This document shows positions 1 through 6,527 of a stretch of 9,753 bases of DNA, in pieces. The stretch spans positions 1 to 9,753 of the forward strand of contig CAKTLD010000076.1 of NCBI GenBank assembly GCA_934572445.1, in the 5' to 3' direction. The notes below the pieces were generated by a model. That model did no database searches. It worked only from the letters and a program-made list of their open reading frames with translations, and was not told the DNA's origin. The translations under genes were made by a program, and so were the position numbers. The first letter of the stretch is position 1; each line of letters begins with the position of its first letter. This DNA is from an uncultured Oscillospiraceae bacterium. GTDB lineage: Bacteria; Bacillota; Clostridia; Oscillospirales; Oscillospiraceae.

Positions 1-137
1 TGAGTACCCCGCCGGTATGCTGCCGCTATGGGTCAAATGAAAATGTCCTTGACTTGGGGAGCACTTTAGCTCCCGTTGGGGTCAGCGTTTGGGTCAGAAA
101 AAACGGCAAGTAAGATGTTGGGCACAAAAGTACGGAA
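1..137. other. Intergenic stretch with three GGGTCA hexamers
   Basis: No gene is supported here. One frame (from base 3) stays open to a TAA near 113, but it has no recognisable sequence and could be chance or the tail of a gene outside the window. GGGTCA occurs three times on the plus strand, at 30-35, 79-84 and 91-96. A 6-bp hairpin, GGGAGC (57-62) with GCTCCC (69-74), lies between them and has no T-run. The stretch lies just beyond the 3' end of the tRNA-fMet gene, a typical integration position for tyrosine-recombinase elements, so recombinase-binding repeats are one possible reading, unproven here. Confidence 0.35.
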
Positions 138-169
138 AAAGTCCTGATTTCGAGAGAAATCAGGACTTT
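138..169 (-). terminator. Rho-independent terminator of the tRNA operon
   Basis: A perfect 13-bp stem, AAAGTCCTGATTT (138-150) against AAATCAGGACTTT (157-169), encloses a 6-nt loop. Read on the minus strand it begins two bases after the CCA end of tRNA-fMet and runs into a T-tract (GGACTTTTTCC), so it fits as the terminator of the minus-strand tRNA transcript. The symmetric A/T ends mean it may also stop plus-strand transcription coming from the left. Confidence 0.88.
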
Positions 170-170
170 C

Positions 171-246
<76 letters not shown>

Positions 247-267
247 ATATGAAATTAAGGGAAATAC

Positions 268-354
268 TGGTGCCGGTGACCGGACTCGAACCGGTACAGT
301 ATCGCTACCGGGGGATTTTAAGTCCCCTGTGTCTACCAATTCCACCACACCGGC
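268..354 (-). tRNA. tRNA-Leu (TAA anticodon)
   Basis: The minus strand gives an 87-nt class II tRNA with a long variable arm (GGTAGCGATACTGTACC region), as expected for leucine. The acceptor stem GCCGGTG pairs with CACCGGC, followed by discriminator A and an encoded CCA (complement of 268-270). The anticodon stem GGGGA/TCCCC holds the loop CTTAAAA, so the anticodon is TAA, decoding UUA and UUG. The T-arm has the usual GGTTCGAGTCC. It is the first gene of the minus-strand tRNA operon. Confidence 0.96.
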
Positions 355-371
355 AGATATCGGCATCTGTT

Positions 372-400
372 AATATAGCACAATTTCAAGATCGTGTCAA
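372..400 (-). promoter_or_regulatory. Sigma-A type promoter of the tRNA-Leu/fMet operon
   Basis: On the minus strand a perfect -35 hexamer TTGACA (complement of 395-400) is followed by a 17-nt spacer and the -10 hexamer TATATT (complement of 372-377). The predicted start is about 10 bases before the tRNA-Leu 5' end at 354. Near-consensus elements and a very short leader are usual for tRNA operons. Confidence 0.88.
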
Positions 401-440
401 CACCATTCTACCGAAAACTTTTCGACAGGATGCGTGCCCT

Positions 441-469
441 TTGACTTGCGGCGCTGCCTATGGTATACT
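441..469 (+). promoter_or_regulatory. Sigma-A type promoter of the dus–folC unit
   Basis: TTGACT (441-446), a 17-nt spacer and TATACT (464-469) match the housekeeping consensus at five of six positions in each box. The predicted start is near 476, giving a leader of about 24 nt with AAAGGAG before the ATG at 500. It is divergent from the tRNA promoter, with about 40 bp between the two -35 boxes. It is the only strong promoter I see for the downstream six genes. Confidence 0.82.
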
Positions 470-499
470 AATTTGAATCGTTATCGAAAGGAGCCCGCC

Positions 500-1468
500 A
501 TGAAGATCGGAACCGTCACCATTGCCTCTCAGCTCGCGCTCGCGCCGATGGCGGGCGTAACGGACGCGGCGTTCCGCCAGATCTGCGCGGAAAAGGGTGC
601 GGGCTACACCGTCACGGAGCTGGTGAGCGCCAAGGCGCTGTGCTACCGCGACAAAAAGACCGCACAGCTTTTGATGCCCTTTCCGAACGAGCATCCCTTT
701 GCCGCGCAGATCTTCGGCAGCGACGAGGCCTGCATGGCCGAAGCCGCACAGCTGGCGCTGGAGATCTCAGGCGCAGATATCATCGACATCAACATGGGCT
801 GCCCCGTGGGCAAGGTCGTGAAAGGCGGCGACGGCTGCGCGCTGATGCGCGACCCGGAAAAGGCCGCGCGCATTGCCGAAGCCGTGGTCCGCGCGGTGAA
901 CGTGCCCGTGACGGCCAAAATGCGCCGCGGCTGGGACAAAGGCAGCATCAACGCCGTGGAGCTGGCAAAGCTTCTGGAGCAGGCAGGCGTGAGCGCCGTG
1001 GCCGTGCATGGGCGCACGCGGATGCAGATGTACGGCGGCGAGGCCGACTGGAACACGATCCGCGATGTAAAGCAAGCCGTAAAGATCCCCGTCATTGCCA
1101 ACGGCGACGTCTTTTCCGCCGAGGCCGCGGTGCGCATCCTCAAATTCACCGGTGCGGACATGGCGATGATCGGGCGGGGAAGCTTCGGCAATCCCTGGCT
1201 GTTCGAGCAGGCGGCTGCCGCGCTCAACGGGTGGGATATCCCCGCGCCGCCGCCCTTTGCCGAGCGGTGGGACACCGCTGTGCGCCAGGTGGAGCTTGCC
1301 GCGCAGTACCACGGCGAACGCACGGCCATGCTGGAGGCTCGCCACCACCTGTGCTGGTACCTGAAGGGCGTGAGCTACGCCAACTACTATAAGGAGAAAA
1401 TCGTGAAGCTGAGCACGCTCGAAGAACTGCGCGCGCTCAGCGGCGCGATCAAGCGCGATCTGCGCTGA
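500..1468 (+). CDS. dusB: tRNA-dihydrouridine synthase, DusB-like
   Basis: A 322-residue flavoenzyme of the Dus family, which reduces specific uridines in the tRNA D-loop to dihydrouridine using FMN and NADPH in the cytoplasm. Visible family features, in order: the N-terminal barrel motif LAPMAGVTDAAFR (14-26); DINMGCPVGKVVKGGDG (96-112) with the catalytic Cys101 in NMGCP; Lys140 in AKMRRGW; His170 in AVHGRTRMQMYGG; and the FMN-phosphate region ANGDVF (200-205) and GRGSFGNPWLF (225-235). A C-terminal helical tRNA-binding part follows from about 250. The length is normal for DusB. I chose the ATG at 500 because AAAGGAG lies 7 nt upstream and the LAPMAG motif is then at its usual distance; an in-frame ATG at 434 lies upstream of the promoter and cannot be the start. 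It is the first gene of the operon, 11 nt ahead of the sigma factor. The DusB subgroup is inferred from resemblance to clostridial proteins; Dus family membership is firm. Confidence 0.93.
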   Translation: MKIGTVTIASQLALAPMAGVTDAAFRQICAEKGAGYTVTELVSAKALCYRDKKTAQLLMPFPNEHPFAAQIFGSDEACMAEAAQLALEISGADIIDINMGCPVGKVVKGGDGCALMRDPEKAARIAEAVVRAVNVPVTAKMRRGWDKGSINAVELAKLLEQAGVSAVAVHGRTRMQMYGGEADWNTIRDVKQAVKIPVIANGDVFSAEAAVRILKFTGADMAMIGRGSFGNPWLFEQAAAALNGWDIPAPPPFAERWDTAVRQVELAAQYHGERTAMLEARHHLCWYLKGVSYANYYKEKIVKLSTLEELRALSGAIKRDLR

Positions 1469-1479
1469 AGAGGACCGCC

Positions 1480-2091
1480 ATGAACGAACAGGAACTCGTT
1501 GCGCGTTTGCAGCGAAGGGACGAATCCGCTCTTGAAGAGCTGATCCGCCTTTATGAGAAAAAAGTATATACGCTCTGCTTCCGGATGTGCGGCAGCGCTC
1601 AGGATGCGGAGGAAGCCGCACAGGACACCTTTCTCGCGCTCTGGCGCGGGATCGAGCGCTTCCGGCAGGAATCCTCGATATCCACATGGATCTTCCGTCT
1701 GGCCACCAATGCCTGCATCGACCTGCTGCGGCGCAGCAAGCGGACGGTGAGCGGCCCGTCGCTTGACGACGAGGAGACCTTCGTCAGCGCTGCCGACCCG
1801 GGTCCCCAGCCCCAGCAGGAGGCCGAGCGGCGCGAAGCGCATCGGCGGCTGTGCGCGGGGCTTGCCGCACTGCCGGAAGAATACCGCAGCATCCTGCTGC
1901 TGCGCGAGGTGGAAGGGCTGAGCTACGCCGAAATCGCCGCCGTGCAGGCACTGGAATTGGGCACCGTCAAATCCCGCATCAGCAGGGGACGAATCCTTTT
2001 GCGAAATTATTTATCCGCAGATGGGAACTTTTTTGAAAATCCATCGTCAAAAGTTACAGAATGTAACCGAGAGGAGTTGAGCGCTAAATGA
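1480..2091 (+). CDS. ECF-type sigma-70 factor (SigW/RpoE-like)
   Basis: A 203-residue extracytoplasmic-function sigma factor that would direct RNA polymerase to a small stress or envelope regulon. Region 2 spans about residues 18-86 and shows LIRLYEKKVYTLCFRM, the DAEEAAQDTFLALWR core-binding helix, and STWIFRLATNACIDLLRR for -10 recognition. Region 4 spans about 124-178 with LPEEYRSILLLREVEGLSY and the helix-turn-helix ending GTVKSRISRGR, used for -35 recognition. The linker between them is rich in Asp, Glu, Pro and Gln. The 25-residue tail after region 4 is AT-rich in its DNA and contains a perfect palindrome at 2053-2067. The start at 1480 has AGAGGA just upstream. The stop overlaps the anti-sigma start by four bases (ATGA), the usual layout of a sigma/anti-sigma pair. 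Its targets cannot be told from the window. Confidence 0.93.
   Translation: MNEQELVARLQRRDESALEELIRLYEKKVYTLCFRMCGSAQDAEEAAQDTFLALWRGIERFRQESSISTWIFRLATNACIDLLRRSKRTVSGPSLDDEETFVSAADPGPQPQQEAERREAHRRLCAGLAALPEEYRSILLLREVEGLSYAEIAAVQALELGTVKSRISRGRILLRNYLSADGNFFENPSSKVTECNREELSAK
2053..2067. promoter_or_regulatory. 15-bp palindrome GTTACANNNTGTAAC, copy 1
   Basis: GTTACA (2053-2058), three bases GAA, then TGTAAC (2062-2067): a perfect 6-3-6 inverted repeat. It lies inside the last codons of the sigma gene, 20 bp before the anti-sigma ATG. The same palindrome with a different centre (AAT) lies at 8942-8956 beside the wall-hydrolase promoter. Its role is unknown: it could be a repressor site or a small mRNA hairpin near the anti-sigma ribosome binding site (GAGGAG, 2071-2076). 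Confidence 0.45.
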
Positions 2092-2930
2092 AATGCTGTG
2101 AACAATATGCCGCCGCGCTCTCCGCTTTTGCTGACGGTGAATTGAACGGGACCGAGCGCGAGGAGCTCCTGACGCACATCGAGCAGTGCGAGGGGTGCCG
2201 CGAGTATCTCTCCGAGCTGATGGTGATGCACGCCGTTTTCGAGGAGATGCCCGAGCTGGATGCACCGGAGGGCTTTGCCGAAACGGTACTCGCGCGCGTC
2301 CATGAAGACGAACAGGCAAAAAAGCGGCAGCGCCGTGTGCTCCCGCGTGTGCTGGCCGCATGCGCGGCCTTCGTGCTGATCGCCGGCGCGGCAATGCGCT
2401 TTGCGCTGCACGGGATGGGGACAAAGAGCGACGGCGCGGCCTGCGACGACAACGGTGCCGTCTCAGAGGCCACCGCGAACATTGCAGACGCCGCGGACAG
2501 CGAATCCTACAACTCCTACACCTACACCGCCGTGCAGAAGGACGGCTCGCAGTACGCCGATCAGTATACGGCAGACAGCGAACCCCAAATGGACGCTCCC
2601 ACAGCGGGCGACCCGGCTGGCAGCGCGGAGAAGCAGGAATATCTTACCGTACGCGTGGACGTAGAGACGGCGGCGGAATTTCTGTCTGCCCGCGGCATGG
2701 CCGTTTACAGCGAGACAGATGAGAGCGTAAGCTTTCTGGTCACGCCCGAGGTCGCGCACGAGCTGGGCGCGGAGATCATGACGGATGCGGCTGCCGCTGC
2801 AGCCCTGACGGGAGCGGATGATATTCTGATCGTGGAGGTTGGAAAAGCGCAGCCCGATACGGAGCCCGACACGGACGCACCGGCGGACGGCGCGGAGCTG
2901 CCGGCCGAAGAGGAAGAGGTGAACCGATGA
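2088..2930 (+). CDS. Zinc-finger (ZAS-type) transmembrane anti-sigma factor
   Basis: A 280-residue single-pass membrane protein, the likely partner holding the upstream ECF sigma factor inactive at the membrane. The N-terminal cytoplasmic domain (1-80) carries the ZAS zinc signature His30-x3-Cys34-x2-Cys37 (HIEQCEGC), with Cys3/Cys4 available as a further ligand. Basic residues KKRQRR (78-83) precede one membrane segment at about 84-106, so the N-terminus should be inside. The outside part starts with a low-complexity Ala/Asp/Ser/Thr/Tyr stretch (113-182), followed by a more structured segment (184-252, starting YLTVRVDVETAAEFL) and an acidic tail ending EEEEVNR. I do not recognise the outer domain; it may be the sensor. 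Translation is probably coupled to the sigma gene (ATGA overlap), and its stop overlaps the lspA start in the same way. Zinc-finger anti-sigma assignment is firm; pairing with the sigma gene is inferred from position. Confidence 0.9.
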   Translation: MKCCEQYAAALSAFADGELNGTEREELLTHIEQCEGCREYLSELMVMHAVFEEMPELDAPEGFAETVLARVHEDEQAKKRQRRVLPRVLAACAAFVLIAGAAMRFALHGMGTKSDGAACDDNGAVSEATANIADAADSESYNSYTYTAVQKDGSQYADQYTADSEPQMDAPTAGDPAGSAEKQEYLTVRVDVETAAEFLSARGMAVYSETDESVSFLVTPEVAHELGAEIMTDAAAAAALTGADDILIVEVGKAQPDTEPDTDAPADGAELPAEEEEVNR

Positions 2931-3583
2931 ACAGCAGCCTTGGCGTGATCGGCGGCGCGGACGGCGCAACGCAGATCGTCGTCTCCGGCAGCATCGGAGG
3001 TCCGATCCTGCGGAGCTTTTTTGGCGCGCTGGCGCTGATGCTTCTTTTATATTTCTGCTTTTACCGGCGCGGCAAGGGCAAGGCGGTCTGCCTTGCCCTC
3101 GCGGCGCTTTTCTGCATTGCCGCCGACCAGCTTGTAAAGCTGCTGGTCGTAGGCACGATGCAGCTGGGGGAGACCGAGCGCTTCCTGCCGCCGCTTCTGC
3201 AGCTCACGCGCGTGCACAACTACGGCGCGGCGTGGTCGAGCTTTTCTGGCGCGCGGTGGCTGCTTGTCATCCTGACGGCCATCGGCATGGGCGCGATCGC
3301 TTGGCTGCTCATCAAGATCGTGCGCCATCCGCTGGGCCAGTGGTCGCTCGCACTTATCCTCGGCGGCGGCATCGGCAATCTCATTGACCGCGTGCGCCTT
3401 GGGTACGTCGTCGACATGCTGGACACGATGTTTATGGACTTTCCCGTCTTCAACGTGGCGGATGTGTTCGTCGTGTGCGGCACGGCGGGCGCGCTGATCT
3501 ACTACCTTGCCTTTTACAGCCGCTGTGACGAGAAAAAACGGGAGGATGAGAGTGATGGAGCCGATCCTGCTGCGGACAAGTGA
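2927..3583 (+). CDS. lspA: Lipoprotein signal peptidase (signal peptidase II) with unusual N-terminal extension
   Basis: An integral membrane aspartyl protease that removes the signal peptide from diacylglyceryl-modified prolipoproteins. Conserved blocks are present: DQLVK (67-71), NYGAAWS (98-104, where Trp replaces the usual Phe), GNLIDRVRLGYVVDMLD (150-166) with catalytic Asp154, and FNVADV (175-180) with catalytic Asp179. Four canonical membrane helices start near 53. At 218 residues it is about 50 longer than the usual 150-170. The excess is N-terminal: a segment LGVIGGADGATQIVVSG (5-21) resembling the GGADGPT motif of Na+-translocating decarboxylase beta subunits, plus an extra hydrophobic helix at about 25-46 ending in RRGKGK. 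GAGGTG lies 5 nt before the ATG at 2927, and the next ATG (3041) has no such site, so the extension should be translated. The start overlaps the anti-sigma stop by four bases. Confidence 0.93.
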   Translation: MNSSLGVIGGADGATQIVVSGSIGGPILRSFFGALALMLLLYFCFYRRGKGKAVCLALAALFCIAADQLVKLLVVGTMQLGETERFLPPLLQLTRVHNYGAAWSSFSGARWLLVILTAIGMGAIAWLLIKIVRHPLGQWSLALILGGGIGNLIDRVRLGYVVDMLDTMFMDFPVFNVADVFVVCGTAGALIYYLAFYSRCDEKKREDESDGADPAADK

Positions 3584-4469
3584 AGACGACGCCGGCACAC
3601 GGCTGGACGCTTATCTCGCCCGCGCGCTCGAAGACCTGACGCGCTCCGCCGCAGCGAAGGCCATCGAAGAAGGCAGGGTGCTTGTAAACGGCAAAGCGCC
3701 GAACAAGAGCTATAAGCTCACGGGCCACGAGCAGATCGAATTCACCCCTGAAGAGCCTACGCCTATCGACGCGATCCCGCAGGACATTCCGCTGGACGTT
3801 GTCTACGAAGACGACGATGTCATCGTCGTCAACAAGCCGAGCGGGCTCGTCGTCCATCCTGCGCCGGGCCATCCGGACGGGACGCTCGTGAACGCGCTTT
3901 TGTATCACTGCGGCACCAGTCTCTCCGGCGTCGGCGGCGCGCTGCGCCCCGGCATCGTGCACCGCATCGACCGCGACACGAGCGGACTCATCATCGCGGC
4001 AAAAAACGACTATGCGCACCAGTTCCTCTCCGCCCAGCTCGCAGACCACACGCTCGCAAGGACATACGAGTGCATCGTGGTCGGCAATCTGCGCGAAGAC
4101 AGCGGCACGGTCGACGCGCCCATCGCGCGCGACAGCCGCGACCGCAAGCGCATGGCCGTGGTGAACGGCGGACGCCGCGCGGTGACGCATTGGGAGGTCA
4201 TCGCCCGTTACCCCGGCTATACGCATGTGCGGTGCAGGCTTGAAACAGGCCGCACCCATCAGATCCGCGTGCACATGGCCTGCCTCGGCCACCCGATCCT
4301 GGGCGACACGGTCTACGGCGCAAAGAAGGCTGTCCCCGGCCTCACGGGTCAGTGCCTGCACGCGGTGGAGCTGCAATTCATCCATCCGCGGACGAAGGAA
4401 CTTGTCTCACTCTCGTGTCCGCTGCCTGACGAATTCACTGCCATGCTGCGTAAACTTGACCGAACATAG
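3555..4469 (+). CDS. RluD-family pseudouridine synthase
   Basis: A 304-residue enzyme that converts uridine to pseudouridine in structured RNA, probably 23S rRNA. An S4 RNA-binding domain covers about residues 15-65 (RLDAYLARAL…EEGRVLVNGK), followed by the catalytic domain. Motifs: EDDDVIVVNKPSGLVVHPAPG (86-105) and the active-site motif HRIDRDTSGL (136-145) with catalytic Asp139, the same number as in E. coli RluD. GRTHQIRVHM (232-241) and GHPILGDTVYG follow. The length is normal for the RluD group. I chose ATG 3555 because GGAGG (3541-3545) lies 9 nt upstream; the in-frame ATG at 3546 abuts that site directly. The gene overlaps the end of lspA by 29 bases, a common lspA–rluD arrangement in Firmicutes. 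Which uridines it modifies cannot be told from sequence, since clostridia often carry several paralogues. Confidence 0.93.
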   Translation: MEPILLRTSEDDAGTRLDAYLARALEDLTRSAAAKAIEEGRVLVNGKAPNKSYKLTGHEQIEFTPEEPTPIDAIPQDIPLDVVYEDDDVIVVNKPSGLVVHPAPGHPDGTLVNALLYHCGTSLSGVGGALRPGIVHRIDRDTSGLIIAAKNDYAHQFLSAQLADHTLARTYECIVVGNLREDSGTVDAPIARDSRDRKRMAVVNGGRRAVTHWEVIARYPGYTHVRCRLETGRTHQIRVHMACLGHPILGDTVYGAKKAVPGLTGQCLHAVELQFIHPRTKELVSLSCPLPDEFTAMLRKLDRT

Positions 4470-4473
4470 GCCA

Positions 4474-4494
4474 AAGCGGCGGAAGCCGCCGCTT
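4474..4494 (+). other. GC-rich hairpin in the rluD-family–folC gap
   Basis: A perfect 9-bp inverted repeat, AAGCGGCGG (4474-4482) and CCGCCGCTT (4486-4494), with a 3-nt loop. It begins 4 bases after the upstream stop codon. No T-run follows directly (CCACTGCATTTTAC), so it looks like a weak or partial terminator, or an mRNA-stability or processing element that tunes folC expression, rather than a full stop. Confidence 0.6.
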
Positions 4495-4530
4495 CCACTG
4501 CATTTTACAAAGAAACCACAGGTGAGAAAC

Positions 4531-5814
4531 ATGAAAGAGCTGCAAACCATTGAGGAGACCCTCAAGTATCTGCAATTCGACAATTGGGAGCAGAGCGCGC
4601 CGGGTCTTGCGCGCTCGCGCGAGCTTTTGGGCCTGCTCGGCAATCCCGAACAGAAGCTCAAATTTGTCCACATCGCTGGCACAAACGGCAAAGGCTCGAC
4701 CGCCGCGATGCTCGCCTCCGTGCTTCAGCGCGCGGGATACCGTACGGGGCTCTACACCTCGCCGCACCTGCTGCGCTTCCACGAGCGCATGCGCGTGAAC
4801 GGGGAAGAGATCGACGATGAGTCCCTCATTGCGCTCACGAACACCGTGCGAAACGCGGCGGAGCAGATGAGCGAGATGCCCACGGGCTTTGAGATCATGA
4901 CGGCCATCGCCTTTTTGTACTTCGTACAGGAGCGGTGCGACATCGTCTCGCTCGAGGTCGGCCTCGGCGGGCGCATGGATTCGACGAACGTCATTCCCGC
5001 GCCGGAGGTCTGCGTCGTGGCGAACATCGGCCTGGAGCACACGGCCATTCTGGGCGATACGGTCGAGAAGATCGCCGCGGAGAAATGCGGCATCATCAAG
5101 CACGGCGCGCACGCCGTGCTCTTCGGCCAGAGCGAGGGCGTGGAAAACGTCGCGCGCGAAAAGTGCGCACAGGAGGGCGTGGCCCTGACGATCACCGCGC
5201 AGGAAAAGCTTGAGCGCATTTCATCCTCGCTCGACGGTCAGGTCTTCAAGTACCGCAGCCGCGGGCCGTATCACCTGCGGCTTCTCGGCGAGTATCAGCT
5301 TCTGAACGCGCTGACGGTCATCGACGTGTGCAACGCGCTGCGCTCGCGCGGCTGGGACAGGCTCACGGACGAGGCCATCGACGCGGGCCTTTCCGCCGCG
5401 CAATGGCCTGGACGGCTCGAGCTTCTGCGCCGCAGGCCGGACTTCATCGTTGACGGCGCGCACAATCCCCAGTGTGTCGACGCGCTGATGGACTCGCTCG
5501 CCGCGCTCTACGGCGATAAAAAGCTCATCTTCCTCACAGGGGTGCTGCGCGACAAGGACTGGCAGCGGATGCTGCGCCGCGCGCTCCCGCTTGCAAAGGC
5601 ATTTGTCGTCATTACGCCGCCGAGTGCCCGCGCGCTCGATGAAAATGAGCTCGCCGCGTGGCTGAACGCACAGGGCGTGCAGGCTATCCCTGCCAAGGAC
5701 ACCGACGACGGCGTCCGCCGCGCCCTGGAGCTTGCAGGCGAGGACGACGCCATCTGCTCCTGGGGCTCGCTCTACTTCACCGGCGAGGTGCGCAGAGTGC
5801 TGACAGAGCAGTAA
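4531..5814 (+). CDS. folC: Folylpolyglutamate synthase / dihydrofolate synthase (Mur ligase family)
   Basis: A 427-residue cytoplasmic ATP-dependent ligase that adds glutamate to folates, and in many bacteria also to dihydropteroate. The P-loop is GTNGKGS (50-56) inside HIAGTNGKGSTAAML. Further family blocks are TGLYTSPHLLRFHERM (72-87), the SLEVGLGGRMDSTN metal/substrate region (140-153), GLEHTAILGDT…EKCGIIK (167-190) in the Mur-ligase central domain, QWPGRLE (291-297) and DGAHNP (308-313) opening the C-terminal glutamate-binding domain. The length is typical. The ATG at 4531 has AGGTGAG 6-12 nt upstream and the N-terminus starts as expected. It is the last gene of the unit, 61 nt after the pseudouridine synthase with a hairpin in the gap, and followed by a strong terminator. 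Whether it has both activities is not visible. Confidence 0.94.
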   Translation: MKELQTIEETLKYLQFDNWEQSAPGLARSRELLGLLGNPEQKLKFVHIAGTNGKGSTAAMLASVLQRAGYRTGLYTSPHLLRFHERMRVNGEEIDDESLIALTNTVRNAAEQMSEMPTGFEIMTAIAFLYFVQERCDIVSLEVGLGGRMDSTNVIPAPEVCVVANIGLEHTAILGDTVEKIAAEKCGIIKHGAHAVLFGQSEGVENVAREKCAQEGVALTITAQEKLERISSSLDGQVFKYRSRGPYHLRLLGEYQLLNALTVIDVCNALRSRGWDRLTDEAIDAGLSAAQWPGRLELLRRRPDFIVDGAHNPQCVDALMDSLAALYGDKKLIFLTGVLRDKDWQRMLRRALPLAKAFVVITPPSARALDENELAAWLNAQGVQAIPAKDTDDGVRRALELAGEDDAICSWGSLYFTGEVRRVLTEQ

Positions 5815-5821
5815 ATGACAG

Positions 5822-5862
5822 AAAAAAAGCCCGCTGCGGGAAGCTCCGCAGCGGGCTTTTTT
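5822..5862 (+). terminator. Strong Rho-independent terminator after folC
   Basis: An 11-bp perfect stem, GCCCGCTGCGG (5829-5839) with CCGCAGCGGGC (5846-5856), a 6-nt loop and TTTTTT (5857-5862). Seven A residues precede the stem, so it could work in both directions. It begins 7 bases after the folC stop and closes the plus-strand unit that starts at dus. Confidence 0.95.
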
Positions 5863-5900
5863 ATCGGCTGTGTTTTTCGCAGGAAAAATTACCGGCAGGG

Positions 5901-5932
5901 TGTAAGCTTTGCGCGCCAAAGCGGTGTATATA
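5901..5932 (+). promoter_or_regulatory. Possible ECF-type promoter with palindrome, upstream of the second sigma gene
   Basis: No good housekeeping promoter is visible between the folC terminator and the second sigma gene. TGTAAGCTTT (from 5901) and GTGTATATAG (5924-5933) loosely resemble an ECF -35/-10 pair, which would fit autoregulation. Between them lies an inverted repeat GCTTTG (5906-5911), 5-nt centre, CAAAGC (5917-5922). This is a weak, position-based call. Confidence 0.35.
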
Positions 5933-5966
5933 GGTGAAAGGCCAAAATGAAAGCGAGGGAACGCCG

Positions 5967-6527
5967 ATGGAGGACGCAAAGATCGTCCAGCTGTACTGGG
6001 ACCGAAATGAACAGGCCATCCCGGAGACCGCCGGCAAATACGGGAGCTACTGCGCGTCGATCGCGCGGAACATCCTCGGCAATGCCGAGGATGCGGAGGA
6101 ATGTGTCAACGACACATATCTTCACGCGTGGAACGCCATGCCGCCGCACCGGCCTAAGATGCTCGCCACATTCCTCGGGAAGCTCACGCGGAACTTATCG
6201 CTCAACCGCTCGCAGTACAACGATGCCGAAAAGCGCGGCAGCGGGCAAAGCGCGGCAGTCCTGGACGAGCTCGGGGAGCTGGTGTCGGGCGGCGATGAAC
6301 CGGAGCAGGAGGTCGACCGCAGAGAGCTGATCGAGGCGATCAATACGTTTTTAGACGAACTTCCGCACGGCAAACGGCGCATCTTCGTCTGCCGGTACTG
6401 GTACTTCGACAGCGTTTCCGAGATCGCAGCGCGCTTTGGACTCACGGAAAACCGCGTGTCCGTGACGCTGAGCCGCCTGCGGCGAAAACTACACGACTAC
6501 CTTTCAGAAAGGGGCTTTATGCTATGA
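5967..6527 (+). CDS. ECF-type sigma-70 factor, clostridial type
   Basis: A 186-residue ECF sigma factor unrelated in detail to the one at 1480. Region 2 covers about residues 5-82: IVQLYWDRNEQAIPETAGKY, then NAEDAEECVNDTYLHAWNAM and FLGKLTRNLSLNR. Region 4 covers about 118-182: INTFLDELPHGKRRIFVCRYW and the helix-turn-helix SVSEIAARFGLTENRVSVTLSR. From memory this sequence type is a common expanded ECF subfamily in gut Ruminococcaceae and Lachnospiraceae, normally paired with a small membrane protein. I chose ATG 5967 because GAGGG (5955-5959) lies 7 nt upstream and MEDAKIVQLYW is the usual N-terminus; an in-frame GTG at 5934 lacks a clear site. The stop overlaps the next gene by four bases (ATGA). 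It stands behind the folC terminator, so it should be transcribed on its own. Confidence 0.92.
   Translation: MEDAKIVQLYWDRNEQAIPETAGKYGSYCASIARNILGNAEDAEECVNDTYLHAWNAMPPHRPKMLATFLGKLTRNLSLNRSQYNDAEKRGSGQSAAVLDELGELVSGGDEPEQEVDRRELIEAINTFLDELPHGKRRIFVCRYWYFDSVSEIAARFGLTENRVSVTLSRLRRKLHDYLSERGFML

Noticed and set aside
434..499. In-frame upstream extension of dus to ATG 434
   Set aside because: It would begin before the -35 box at 441, lacks a ribosome site, and the extra residues are not dus-like.
3450..4385. A 311-codon minus-strand open frame opposite lspA and the pseudouridine synthase
   Set aside because: No recognisable protein features and no start site; the opposite strand encodes two well-conserved enzymes.
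4225..4530. In-frame upstream extension of folC to 4225
   Set aside because: It overlaps the end of the pseudouridine synthase in another frame and has low-quality Arg/Ser/Cys-rich translation; ATG 4531 has a ribosome site and a normal FolC N-terminus.
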